A DNA stretch of 64,000 bases from Pseudomonadota bacterium. GTDB lineage: Bacteria; Pseudomonadota; Gammaproteobacteria; Burkholderiales; Burkholderiaceae_C. Position 1 is the stretch's first letter; each line of letters opens with the position of its first letter. The notes under the pieces are model-generated. The model did no database searches and was not told where the DNA came from. It was given only the letters and a program-made list of their open reading frames with translations. The DNA is taken from positions 248,001-312,000 of the forward strand of contig JAIUPH010000011.1 in NCBI GenBank assembly GCA_020161065.1. Direction: 5' to 3'. Shown in pieces: positions 8,733-21,694 of the stretch. The position numbers and the translations under genes are program-made.

Positions 8733-8823
8733 GCAGGCGCGCCGGTCGCGCGAGTGCGGCCCGGCCGTCGCTCCGCTCGAACCTGGGACCGCAAGCCAAG
8801 CTTCCCCTCACACCTTTTCCCGC

Positions 8824-9201
8824 ATGGCCAATTCATTCAACGGCATCGGCACGACCTTCTACGGTCAGTGCGCATTCGAGCAAGACGGCTCGTTCATCAC
8901 GACCAAGTGGTTCGTCCTGTTCTTCTTCCCTTGTGTGCCGATGGGCAGCCTGCGCGTGCAGCAGTTGGAGAGCAAGGGAATTCCGTTCCTGAGCCGCAGC
9001 ACGGGCTACAACGTCATCGAGCAACTGCCCACGCATTGGCCGCAGGTGCTCCGAACCTGGGGCTTCGTGCTGTTCTACGGCTTGCTGCTGGCCAAGGTCC
9101 TTTCGTTCAACATGCCGCCGCTGGCCAAGTTCATCTTCCTGGCGGCCGGGGCGTTCTTGCCCTACGGCCTGCGGGCGATTGCCAAGTTCGGGCAGCGGTA
9201 G
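8824..9201 (+). CDS. Hypothetical membrane protein with GIGTTFYG...TTKWFVLFFFP motif
   Basis: A 125-residue protein. I place the start at 8824 because the conserved-looking N-terminus MANSFNGIGTTFYG begins there, although the frame is open further upstream. The pattern GIGTTFYGQCAFEQDGS followed by ITTKWFVLFFFPCVPMGS recurs in small uncharacterised bacterial membrane proteins. I recognise the pattern but not a named family. Hydrophobic segments lie around residues 30-42, 77-96 and 100-117. It is the third of three co-oriented small membrane-protein genes and converges on the PepSY gene, whose stop is 6 bp away. Function unknown. Confidence 0.6.
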   Translation: MANSFNGIGTTFYGQCAFEQDGSFITTKWFVLFFFPCVPMGSLRVQQLESKGIPFLSRSTGYNVIEQLPTHWPQVLRTWGFVLFYGLLLAKVLSFNMPPLAKFIFLAAGAFLPYGLRAIAKFGQR

Positions 9202-9207
9202 GCACGG

Positions 9208-10368
9208 TCAGCCGCTTCGGCCGCGGGGCGCCGGTTCTTGCGGCAGGCCGGTCCGCCGCCCCAGCCACAGGTACAGGCCGCTGCCCAGCACGACGATGGT
9301 GGCCATGTCCAGCAGCGCCCACAGCAGCTTCAACGGCAGGGCGCCGTCGCCGGCGACATGCAGCGGCCGCGCCAGCAGCGCCACCTTCAGATACCAGGGC
9401 AGTTCGAGCGATGCCGTGACCGCCGCGGTGCGCGCGTCCACCAGCACCGGGCGCGGCAGCCGGCTCGCCAGCGGGTCGTCGCCGTTCAGGTAGCAGGTTA
9501 CGTGGTAGGGGCTTGAGTAGGCCGTGCCCGGAAACGCCGCGAACGCCAGCCGCCGGCCCGGCGCTTGCGCCTGCGCGGCGGCCAGCACGGCCTGCAGCGG
9601 CGCGCGCTGGTCTTCGGGCACGGGCGGCTGGCCGCGGTAGGCCGCCAGCCGTTCGGCAACTTCGGTGCGCTGCCAATGCGACAGCAGCAGCCCGGCTCCG
9701 GTGTTGACGACCCCGGTGGCGGCCACCGCCAGCGCCCAGACCAGGGTGCCGATGCCCAGCAGGTTGTGCAGGTCCAGCCACTGCAGCCGCGGCGAACGGC
9801 CGCGGCGCACGGTGCCGAAGTCCAGCCGCCGCATGAAGGGCGCGTACAGCACCACGCCGGAGATGATGGCGACGACCAGCAGCAGGCCCATCAGGGCGAG
9901 GAACAACTGGCCCGGCAGGTCGGCATAGAGGTCGGCATGCAGGCGGCGCAGCCCGCCCATCCAGCCGGGGTGGCTGGCGGCGTCGCGCAGCACGTGGGCG
10001 GTGCGGCCGTCCACCATCACCACGCGGGCGCCGTCGGTGGCGGCCGGCGTCGGCGCCAGCGTGACCTGCCAAAGCCACGCGTTGCGCGGATCGACCGCGG
10101 CGTGCTGCAGCATGAGCTCCGGGTGCCGTTCGCGCGCGGCGCGCAGCACGGCGTCGGCGGTGGCGGTGGCGTCGGCACCGGAAATCATCGGCGCCCCGCC
10201 GTTCCGCAGCGCCGGTGCCGCCACCGCGTCGCCCGACAGGCGCTCGATCTCGTCGTGGAAGATCAGCGGCAGGCCGGTCAGGCATTGCAGCAGGATGAAC
10301 AGCGTGCAGACCAGGCTGCTCCAGGTGTGCAGCCAGGACCACGCGCGCAGCGACCGGGCGGCGGCCAT
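9208..10368 (-). CDS. PepSY-associated transmembrane protein
   Basis: This 386-residue inner-membrane protein has the PepSY_TM/PiuB layout. An N-terminal helix contains WLHTWSSLVCTLFILLQCLTGLPLIFHD, with the usual H and W residues. A periplasmic PepSY-like region follows, then GLLLVVAIISGVVLYAP, LLGIGTLVWALAVAATG and a last helix, DMATIVVLGSGLYLWLGRR. Family members are often linked to siderophore or ferric-iron uptake and proposed to reduce periplasmic iron complexes; no TonB receptor is present in this window. The gene lies 6 bp downstream of a small membrane-protein gene in the same orientation. Function inferred by family only. Confidence 0.8.
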   Translation of the reverse strand: MAAARSLRAWSWLHTWSSLVCTLFILLQCLTGLPLIFHDEIERLSGDAVAAPALRNGGAPMISGADATATADAVLRAARERHPELMLQHAAVDPRNAWLWQVTLAPTPAATDGARVVMVDGRTAHVLRDAASHPGWMGGLRRLHADLYADLPGQLFLALMGLLLVVAIISGVVLYAPFMRRLDFGTVRRGRSPRLQWLDLHNLLGIGTLVWALAVAATGVVNTGAGLLLSHWQRTEVAERLAAYRGQPPVPEDQRAPLQAVLAAAQAQAPGRRLAFAAFPGTAYSSPYHVTCYLNGDDPLASRLPRPVLVDARTAAVTASLELPWYLKVALLARPLHVAGDGALPLKLLWALLDMATIVVLGSGLYLWLGRRTGLPQEPAPRGRSG

Positions 10369-10374
10369 GCCGTC

Positions 10375-10575
10375 TCAGCCCCGGCGCCAGGCGAACCAGG
10401 CCATCACGGCCACCGGCACGCCGAGCGCGAACCAGGACCAGGCGTGAACCCAGGGGTCACCCGAAAGTTCGACCGAAGGATCGGCCAGCAGCGCGGCGGC
10501 CAGGCCCGACGCCGTCAACGCACCCAGCGCGACGGGCCAGGCCCAGATGCGGCGCCGGCGGCTCGGCTTAAGCAT
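10375..10575 (-). CDS. Small membrane protein (66 aa) upstream of PepSY gene
   Basis: The ATG at 10575 lies inside the last codons of the gentisate dioxygenase gene, overlapping it by 8 bp, which suggests translational coupling. The protein has a basic start (MLKPSRRRR), a first hydrophobic helix (WAWPVALGALTASGLAAALL) and a second (AWSWFALGVPVAVMAWFAW). Similar two-helix proteins often precede PepSY_TM genes, so it may be a partner of that protein; I do not recognise a named family. Confidence 0.6.
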   Translation of the reverse strand: MLKPSRRRRIWAWPVALGALTASGLAAALLADPSVELSGDPWVHAWSWFALGVPVAVMAWFAWRRG

Positions 10576-11692
10576 CCACCTGCACGCGCTGGGCGTGCAG
10601 CGCCTCGAAGATCGGCGCGTCGCCGAAGCGGAACAGGTCCAGTGCGCCCCCCTCATCGGCGCTGGCGGAGAACGGCTGCCACGTGGGCACGACGAACAGG
10701 TCGCCGCGGCCGACGGTCCAGCGCTGCTCGCCCACGCTGACCTGGCCGGTGCCCTCGAATACCTGGTAAACCGAGGAGCCGACCTCGCGCCGCGGCAGCG
10801 TGCGCGCGCCGCCGCGCACGCGGTGCATTTCGGCGCGGATGGTCGGCAGCACGTCGCCGCCGGTGGTCGGGTTGCTGAAGCGCACCGCGGCGTGGCCGGG
10901 GCTCAGCGTGGCCGCGTGGCCATCGTCTTCCAGCGCCAACTGGTCGGCCAGCGCGCGGTCGGTGTCGGCCCAGCGGTAGGCGAGCAGCGGCGTGGCCGGC
11001 AGCGCCGCCGGCTGCGAGACCGGGCGCAGCCCCGGGTGGCCCCACAGCCGCTCGGACCGCGAGCGCTCGGGCGTGGCCTGCTCGGCGGCGCTGATCCGAT
11101 GGCGGCCCACCTCGAAGAACTGGCTCTCGGTGTAGGCCGCGAACGGGATGTCCAGCCCGTCGATCCAGGCCATGGGTTCGCTGGCGGCGTTGTGGTGGGC
11201 GTGCCAGTTCCACGCCGCCTGCGGCAGGAAGTCGCCGCGCGCCATGCGCACGGGGTCGCCGTTGACGACGGTCCACACGCCCTCGCCTTCGACCACGAAG
11301 CGGAAGGCGTGCTGCGTGTGGCGGTGCTCGGGCGCGTGCTCGCCGGGCATCAGGTACTGGATGGCCGCCCACAGCGTGGGCGTGGCGTAGGGCCGCCCGC
11401 CCAGCGAGGGGTTGGCCAGCGCGATGGCGCGGCGCTCGCCACCGCGGCCCACCGGCACGATGCGCCCGGCCTCGGCGGCCAGTGCCTTCAGCCGCTGCCA
11501 GCGCCACAGGTGGGGCGCGGCGCGCGAGCGCGGGCTTGCCGGCATCAGGCCGCTGATCTCGGTCCACAGCGGCACCAGCAGCTCGCGCTCGAAGCCGCGG
11601 TACAGCTGCTCCAGCGCGGGCGTGGGCTCGGGCTGCCCGGGCCCGGCCACGGCCTGCAGGCGCACCGGGGACGGCGTGGCATTGGCGGTCAT
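10568..11692 (-). CDS. gtdA: Gentisate 1,2-dioxygenase
   Basis: This 374-residue bicupin Fe(II) dioxygenase cleaves gentisate (2,5-dihydroxybenzoate) to maleylpyruvate. The start at 11692 has AGGAG 8 nt upstream. The first cupin carries the metal-binding segment GEHAPEHRHTQHAFRF, with His near residues 123 and 125. VVNGDPVRMARGDFLPQAAWNWHAHHN continues the metal site, and the second cupin contains GSSVYQVFEGTGQVSVGEQ. These are diagnostic of gentisate/1-hydroxy-2-naphthoate dioxygenases. Maleylpyruvate isomerase and fumarylpyruvate hydrolase genes, the usual partners, are absent here; the downstream genes are PepSY-type membrane proteins instead. A related salicylate or hydroxynaphthoate substrate cannot be excluded. 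Confidence 0.85.
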   Translation of the reverse strand: MTANATPSPVRLQAVAGPGQPEPTPALEQLYRGFERELLVPLWTEISGLMPASPRSRAAPHLWRWQRLKALAAEAGRIVPVGRGGERRAIALANPSLGGRPYATPTLWAAIQYLMPGEHAPEHRHTQHAFRFVVEGEGVWTVVNGDPVRMARGDFLPQAAWNWHAHHNAASEPMAWIDGLDIPFAAYTESQFFEVGRHRISAAEQATPERSRSERLWGHPGLRPVSQPAALPATPLLAYRWADTDRALADQLALEDDGHAATLSPGHAAVRFSNPTTGGDVLPTIRAEMHRVRGGARTLPRREVGSSVYQVFEGTGQVSVGEQRWTVGRGDLFVVPTWQPFSASADEGGALDLFRFGDAPIFEALHAQRVQVDA

Positions 11693-11739
11693 GCGCGGTC
11701 TCCTCTCGACCCGTGCATCGTAGTGGCGTTCGACCCCGC

Positions 11740-11783
11740 GGCGCGGGCCCGGCGCGGGCGCGGCGCGGGCGCGGCGCGGGCGC
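11740..11783. repeat. 11-bp tandem repeat, about four copies
   Basis: Three exact copies of GGCGCGGGCGC (11751-11783) follow one degenerate copy (11740-11750). They lie in the 162-bp gap between the divergent gentisate dioxygenase and antiporter genes. Such pure G/C repeats can slip and could alter promoter spacing. Confidence 0.7.
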
Positions 11784-11854
11784 GCAAAGCCCCTTCGGCA
11801 AAGGCCCAAAAGGTCTTGCTGACAAAGCCCGGGCTTCCGGGCGATCATCGCCCG

Positions 11855-13630
11855 ATGCACGCGCACATGCCCCTCATCGTGACGCTGGCCGCCGCGCTGG
11901 GGCTGGCGCTGGTGCTGGGCTTCGCGGCCGCGCGCGTCGGCCTGCCGGCGCTGGTGGGCTACCTGCTGGCCGGCGTGCTGCTGGGGCCTTACACGCCGGG
12001 CTTCGTGGCCGACCTCGACCTGGCGGCGCAGCTGGCCGAGATCGGCGTCATGCTGCTGATGTTCGGCGTCGGGCTGCACTTCTCGATCGACGACCTGCTG
12101 TCGGTGCGCCGCATCGCGGTGCCTGGCGCCATCGTGCAGATGGCGGTGGCCACCGCGATGGGCGCCGCGCTGGCGCTGGGCTGGGGCTGGACGCCGGCGG
12201 CCGCGCTGGTGTTCGGCGTCTCGCTGTCTTGCGCCAGCACCGTGGTGCTGCTGCGCGCGCTGGAGTCGCGCGGGCTGCTCGATTCGCACAACGGCCGCAT
12301 CGCCGTCGGCTGGCTGGTGGTGGAAGACCTGGCGATGGTGCTGGTGCTGGTGCTGCTGCCCACGCTGGTGGGGCTGGCCGGCTCGGGGCCCGCCGCGGCA
12401 GGCGCCGGCGCGGACGTAGCAGCCGGCGCCGCCGGCGCCGGGGCGCTGGGCTTCACGCTGCTGCGCACGCTGCTGGCGGTGTCGGCCTTCGTCGCGCTGA
12501 TGCTGCTGGGCGGCCGCCGGCTGCTGCCGTGGCTGCTGTGGCAGATCTCCAAGACCGGCTCGCGCGAGCTGTTCACGCTGTGCGTGATCGCGGTGGCGCT
12601 GGGCATCGCCTACGGCGCCTCGGCGCTGTTCGGCGTCTCGGTCGCGCTGGGCGCCTTCTTCGCCGGGCTGGTGCTGCGCGGCTCGGAGTTCAGCCACCGC
12701 GCGGCGGAAGAATCGCTGCCGTTTCGCGACGCCTTCGCGGTGCTGTTCTTCGTGTCGGTGGGCATGCTGTTCGACCCCCGCGTGCTGATCGAGCTGCCGC
12801 TGCAGGTGCTGGCCGTCACCGGCGTCATCATGCTGGGCAAGTCGCTGGCCGCGGCGGCGCTGGTGCTGGCCTTTCGCTACCCCTTCAGCACGGCGCTGAC
12901 GGTCTCGGTCAGTCTGGCGCAAATCGGCGAGTTCTCGTTCATCCTGATCGCGCTGGGCGGCTCGCTGGGCGTATTGCCGCCGCAGGCCAAGAGCCTGGTG
13001 GTGGCCGGGGCGCTGCTGTCGATCGCGCTCAACCCGCTGCTGTTCGGCCTGGTGGAGCCGGTGCGGCGCTGGATCCTGGCGCACTCGGCGCGCGCGCGGC
13101 GGCTCGACGCGCGCGACGACCCGCTGGCCGAGCTGCCGCTGTCCACCGACCGCCGCTACCTCGCGCGCCAGGTGGTGCTGGTGGGCCACGGCTTCGTCGG
13201 CCGCCGCATCGCGGCGGCGCTAGCGGCGCGCGACGTGCCCTTCATCGTGGTGGAGCACCACCGCGAGCGCGTGGAAGCGCTGCGCCAGGCCGGCGTGCAC
13301 GCAGTGGCCGGCGACGCCACCGAGCCGATGACGCTGGTGCAGGCGCACATCGCCGATGCCGGGCTGCTGGTGATCTGCGTGGCGCAGAGCACGGCGCTGC
13401 GGCCCATCATCGAGACGGCGCGCCAGCTCAACCCCGGCATCCCGGTGATCGTGCGCGCGCCCAACGCCGAAGAAGCCGAGCTGCTGCGCCGCGACGCCGG
13501 CGTGCGCAGCGCCGTGCACCCGCAGGGCGCGGTGGCCGAGGTGATGCTGAGCGAGGTGGCCGAGGCGCTGGCCGCCGCGCCGGCAGCGACGCCCGCGCCG
13601 GCGGCGCGCGTGGCCGGCGCGGTGCACTGA
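11855..13630 (+). CDS. Cation/proton antiporter with RCK domain (YbaL/KefB type)
   Basis: A 591-residue CPA2-family protein. About 12 membrane segments cover residues 1-400, with family motifs GLPALVGYLLAGVLLGPYTPGF, LLMFGVGLHFSIDDLL, FGVSLSCASTVVLLRALE and LVVEDLAMVLVLVLLP. A cytosolic RCK/TrkA-N Rossmann domain follows (VVLVGHGFVGRRIAAAL, then VVEHHRERVEALRQAG and AGDATEPMTL). It probably exchanges K+ or Na+ for protons across the inner membrane. The Gly-rich nucleotide motif is intact, and the order of domains is that of E. coli YbaL. The start could also be the ATG at 11867. The segment near 12390-12440 encodes an unusually Ala/Gly-rich loop. Confidence 0.85.
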   Translation: MHAHMPLIVTLAAALGLALVLGFAAARVGLPALVGYLLAGVLLGPYTPGFVADLDLAAQLAEIGVMLLMFGVGLHFSIDDLLSVRRIAVPGAIVQMAVATAMGAALALGWGWTPAAALVFGVSLSCASTVVLLRALESRGLLDSHNGRIAVGWLVVEDLAMVLVLVLLPTLVGLAGSGPAAAGAGADVAAGAAGAGALGFTLLRTLLAVSAFVALMLLGGRRLLPWLLWQISKTGSRELFTLCVIAVALGIAYGASALFGVSVALGAFFAGLVLRGSEFSHRAAEESLPFRDAFAVLFFVSVGMLFDPRVLIELPLQVLAVTGVIMLGKSLAAAALVLAFRYPFSTALTVSVSLAQIGEFSFILIALGGSLGVLPPQAKSLVVAGALLSIALNPLLFGLVEPVRRWILAHSARARRLDARDDPLAELPLSTDRRYLARQVVLVGHGFVGRRIAAALAARDVPFIVVEHHRERVEALRQAGVHAVAGDATEPMTLVQAHIADAGLLVICVAQSTALRPIIETARQLNPGIPVIVRAPNAEEAELLRRDAGVRSAVHPQGAVAEVMLSEVAEALAAAPAATPAPAARVAGAVH

Positions 13631-13655
13631 AGCCTGGCACACGCGCGGGCACCGG

Positions 13656-13714
13656 CCCCGCGGGCCCGACCCCGCGGGTACCGACCCCGCGGGCACCGAC
13701 CCCGCGGGTACCCA
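13656..13714. repeat. 15-bp tandem repeat CCCCGCGGGYACCGA, about four copies
   Basis: The gap between the antiporter stop and the convergent small secreted-protein gene is filled with units of 14-15 bp: 13656-13669, 13670-13684, 13685-13699 and 13700-13714, with partial copies on each side. Each unit contains the palindrome CCGCGG and can form short stems. It may act as a bidirectional transcription end, but there is no T-tract. Confidence 0.7.
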
Positions 13715-13735
13715 CCCGCGGACCCTAACGCGCGA

Positions 13736-14137
13736 TCAGCGCGGCGAGCGCATGCGCAGCGTGTTGCCGCTGCCGCGGCTGCTGCGGGTGACGGCCGGCA
13801 GGCCTTGCGCCTCGCGCGCCTCGGCCTCGGTGAGGTCGCCCACCTCGCGCGCGTTGCGGAAGATCGCCGAATCCTCCACCGAGCGCGACGCGCCGGCCGG
13901 GTTGCCGGGCGTCGGCCGGGTGTCGATCTCGTTGCAGTCGACCGAGCTGGTCGCCATCACCAGGTGGTGGCCCGGGTAGCGCGCGGCCAGCGTCCGCGAG
14001 AACGGCCGCGACAGGTCGAACGGCGGGTTGATCGACTGGTACACGGTGCGGTTGTCGGGGCCGATCAGCGTGAAGCAGTAGGCGTCGGCCTGGGTGTGCA
14101 AGGCCACGGCGGCCAGCGCCAACAGGGGCTTGATCAT
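13736..14137 (-). CDS. Hypothetical secreted protein
   Basis: A 133-residue protein with a short signal peptide (MIKPLLALAAVALHTQADA). The mature part starts YCFTLIGPDNRTVYQS, reminiscent of small periplasmic proteins whose N-terminus holds a Tyr-Cys pair and an NxTVY motif. GGAGG lies 10 nt before the ATG at 14137 and 7 nt before a GTG at 14140, which is an alternative start. A second Cys (SVDCNEID) could form a disulfide with the first. No family recognised and no operon partner; it lies between the glg cluster and the antiporter gene. Confidence 0.6.
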   Translation of the reverse strand: MIKPLLALAAVALHTQADAYCFTLIGPDNRTVYQSINPPFDLSRPFSRTLAARYPGHHLVMATSSVDCNEIDTRPTPGNPAGASRSVEDSAIFRNAREVGDLTEAEAREAQGLPAVTRSSRGSGNTLRMRSPR

Positions 14138-14194
14138 CACGGGCAGTCCTCCATCAGTCACGGCGGGTCACGGCGGGTCACGCGCTGCATTGTG

Positions 14195-15654
<1,460 letters not shown>

Positions 15655-15658
<4 letters not shown>

Positions 15659-16920
15659 TGCAGCGCCCGCAGCATGCTGCTGGTGACGAGCGTGATGCCG
15701 TTGTCGCTGCGCCAGAAGCGCGCCGCGTCGGCGACCGGGTCTTCGCCGATCACCATGCCGGCCGGGATGCGGCAGCCGCGGTCGGCCACCACGCGCGTCA
15801 GCCGCGCGCCGCGGTCGACCTCCACGCCGGGCAGCAGCACCGATTCACTGACCCTGGCGTAGGAGTGCACGCGCACCTGCGAGAACAGCACCGAGCGCCA
15901 GGCGGCGCCGGAGACGATGCAGCCGCCCGAGACCATCGATTCGACCGCCATGCCGCGCCGGTCGTCGGCGTTGTGCACGAACTTGGCCGGCGGCAGCTGC
16001 GGCTGGTAGGTCCAGATCGGCCAGTGCGTGTCGTACAGGTTGAGCTTGGGGTCGGTGGCGGTGAGGTCGATGTTGGCGTCCCAGTACGCGTCGATCGTGC
16101 CGACGTCGCGCCAGTACGCTTCTTCGCCGCGGCGCGTGCCCACGCAGCTGAGGTCGAAGGGGTGCGCCGCGGCAACGCCGGCCTTCACCATCGCCGGGAT
16201 GATGTCCTTGCCGAAGTCGTGGCTCGAATTCAGGTCGGCCATGTCGCGTTCGAGCTCGCGGTAGAGGTAGCGCGCGTTGAAGATGTAGATGCCCATGCTG
16301 GCCAGCGCGCGGTCGGGCTTGCCCGGCATGGCCGGCGGGTCGGCCGGCTTCTCGACGAAGTCGATGATGCGGCGCTTGTCGTCGACGTGCATCACGCCGA
16401 AGGCCGTGGCTTCCATGCGCGGCACCTCGATGCAGCCCACCGTCACCTCGGCGCCCTGCGCCGCGTGGTCGGCCAGCATCAGCGCGTAGTTCATCTTGTA
16501 GACGTGGTCGCCGGCCAGCACCACCACGTAGTCGGCGCGGTAGGAGGCCAGGATGTCCTGGTTCTGGTAGACCGCGTCGGCGGTGCCGCGGTACCAGCTT
16601 TCCTCGTCCACGCGCTGCTGCGCGGGCAGCAGGTCGACGAACTCGTTCATCTCGGGCTTCAGGAAGGCCCAGCCGCGCTGCAGGTGGCGCAGCAGGCTGT
16701 GGCTTTTGTACTGGGTGATCACGCCCATGCGGCGGATGCCCGAGTTGATGCAGTTGGACAGCGCGAAGTCGACGATGCGGAACTTGCCGCCGAAGTACAC
16801 CGCCGGCTTGGCGCGATTGTCGGTCAGGTTGCGCAGCCGGCTGCCGCGGCCGCCGGCCAGCACCAGTGCCACGGTGCGCTTGGGCAGGTCCAGACTCTGG
16901 GCCAGGTCCTGTGGTTTCAT
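15655..16920 (-). CDS. glgC: Glucose-1-phosphate adenylyltransferase
   Basis: GlgC makes ADP-glucose from glucose-1-phosphate and ATP, the committed and allosterically controlled step of glycogen synthesis. The 421-residue protein begins with a short leader, then the nucleotidyltransferase motif [34 protein letters not shown]. Further on are [22 protein letters not shown] and FVEKP at the sugar-phosphate site. A C-terminal left-handed beta-helix follows ([23 protein letters not shown]). Arg and Lys residues typical of the activator site occur near the N-terminus. It is the first gene of the glgC-glgA operon; the divergent glgP start is 92 bp away. Confidence 0.95.
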
Positions 16921-17012
16921 CGGGTTTCCTCGCTACGATGGGATCGATTGTCATCCGGCTGGAACGGCCATTGCATGCGGCTGCGCATCCATTGCCCTTC
17001 CGGTCTTTCATC

Positions 17013-19477
<2,465 letters not shown>

Positions 19478-19481
<4 letters not shown>

Positions 19482-21694
19482 GCGATGCTGAGCCGATGCT
19501 GAGCGACGACGCCATCACGCGCCTGGCCGCCGGCCGCGACGGCGACGCCTTCGCGTCGCTCGGCCCGCACACCGATGGCGAAGGCCGGCACTGGCTGCGC
19601 GCGCTGCTGCCGCTGGCCGAAAGCGTGCAGGCCATCGGTGCCGACGGCAGCGTGGCCGAGCTGCCATCGCGCGGCCAGGGCGTCTTCGAAGGCCGGCGCG
19701 CGCGACCCGGCCCTTACCGGCTGCGCGCCCGCTGGCCGGGCGGCGAGGCGGTCGAGTTCGACGACCCCTACCGCTTCGGCCCGCTGCTGGGCGAGCTGGA
19801 CGCCTGGCTGCTGGCCGAAGGCACGCACCTGCGCCCCTTCGAGCTGCTGGGCGCCACGCCGCGCGTGCACGAAGGCGTGGCCGGCACCGGCTTCGCGGTG
19901 TGGGCGCCGAACGCCGCGCGCGTCAGCGTGGTCGGCGACTTCAACCACTGGGACGGCCGCCGCCACCCGATGCGGCTGCGCCGCGAGTGCGGCGTGTGGG
20001 AACTCTTCCTGCCCGGCGTCGCGCCGGGCGCGCGCTACAAGTTCGAGCTGCTGGACGGCCACGGCCAGGTGCTGCCGCTGAAGGCCGACCCCTACGCCCG
20101 CGCCGCCGAGCTGCGCCCGGCCACCGCCAGCGTGGTGGCCGAGCTGCCGCCGCGCGTGGCGGCCGATCCGCGGCGCGCCGCGGCCAACGCGCGACAAGCG
20201 CCGATCGCCATCTACGAAGTGCACCTGGCCAGCTGGCGCCGCGTGCCCGAGCAGGGCAACCGCTGGCTCGACTGGGACGAGTTGTCCGCTCAACTGGTGC
20301 CTTATGCCGCCGGCCTGGGCTTCACGCACCTGGAGCTGCTGCCGGTCAGCGAATACCCGTTCGACGGCTCCTGGGGCTACCAGCCGATCGGCCTGTACGC
20401 GCCCACCGCGCGCTTCACGGCGCCGACCACGGCGCCGCACCGCCACGGCGACGCGCAAGGCCTGCGCCGCTTCGTGCAGGCGGCGCACGCGGCCGGGCTG
20501 GGCGTCATCCTCGACTGGGTACCGGCGCATTTCCCCAGCGACGCGCACGGCCTGGCGCGCTTCGACGGCAGCGCCCTCTACGAATACGCCGACCCGCGCG
20601 AAGGCTTCCACCCCGACTGGAACACGCTGATCTACAACTTCGGCCGCACGGAAGTGCGCAACTTCCTCGTCGGCAACGCGCTGTACTGGATCGAGCGCCA
20701 CGGCATCGATGGCCTGCGCGTCGACGCCGTCGCCTCCATGCTCTACCGCGACTACAGCCGCAAGGCGGGCGAATGGCTGCCCAACGCGCATGGCGGGCGC
20801 GAGAACCTGGAGGCCATCGCCTTTCTGAAGCGCGTCAACGAAGTGATCGGCAGCGAATGCCCGCAGGCCGTGACGCTGGCCGAGGAGTCGACCGCGTTCC
20901 CCGGCGTCTCGCGCCCCACCTACGACGGCGGCCTGGGCTTCCACTACAAATGGAACATGGGCTGGATGCACGACACGCTGCAGCACCTGAAGCGCGACCC
21001 CGTGCACCGCCGCTGGCACCAGGGCGAGCTGAGCTTCGGCCTGGTCTACGCCTTCAGCGAGAACTTCGTGCTGCCGCTGTCGCACGACGAGGTGGTTCAC
21101 GGCAAAGGCTCGCTGCTGACCAAGATGCCCGGTGACCGCTGGCAGCGCTTCGCCAACCTGCGCGCCTACCTGGGCTACATGTGGGGCCACCCGGGCAAGA
21201 AGCTGCTGTTCATGGGCGGCGAGTTCGCGCAAGCACGCGAGTGGAACGACGAGCAAAGCCTGGACTGGCATCTGCTGGACCAGCCCGAACACGCCGGCAT
21301 GCAGCGCCTCGTGCGCGACCTCAACCACCTGTACCGCGAGCAGCCGGCGCTGCACCGGCGCGACAGCGAAGCCGGCGGCTTCGAGTGGATCCGCCACGAC
21401 GACGCCGAGCGCTGCATCGTCGCTTTCGTGCGCCATGGCGACGACGGCGATGCGCCCGTTTTGGTCGTCAGCAACCTCACGCCGACGGTGCACCACGGGC
21501 TGCGCCTGGGCGTGCCGCGCGCCGGCGCCTGGGTCGAGCGGCTGAACACCGACTCGGCGCACTACGGCGGCAGCAACGTCGGCACGCCGCTGGGCCGCGC
21601 GCAAAGCGCAAGCCCCGGCGCCGACGGCCGCGCGCAAGCCATCGTGATCGACCTGCCGCCGCTGGCCACCGTGTTCTTCGAATGGACGAGCTGA
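19478..21694 (+). CDS. glgB: 1,4-alpha-glucan branching enzyme
   Basis: GlgB makes alpha-1,6 branches in glycogen. From the GTG at 19478, which overlaps the glgP stop, the protein has 738 residues; the ATG at 19496 ([13 protein letters not shown]) is an equally good start. It resembles E. coli GlgB throughout: N1 domain, then CBM48 ([23 protein letters not shown]) and a GH13 barrel with [33 protein letters not shown] (nucleophile Asp), [10 protein letters not shown] (acid Glu) and [15 protein letters not shown]. The C-terminal all-beta domain ends in [12 protein letters not shown]. The full-length N-terminal domain is present. Confidence 0.95.

Noticed and set aside
10547-11854. Upstream extension of the antiporter frame to over 1000 residues
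   Set aside because: The extra sequence is the antisense of gentisate dioxygenase, has no family motifs, and the antiporter family begins at the ATG at 11855.
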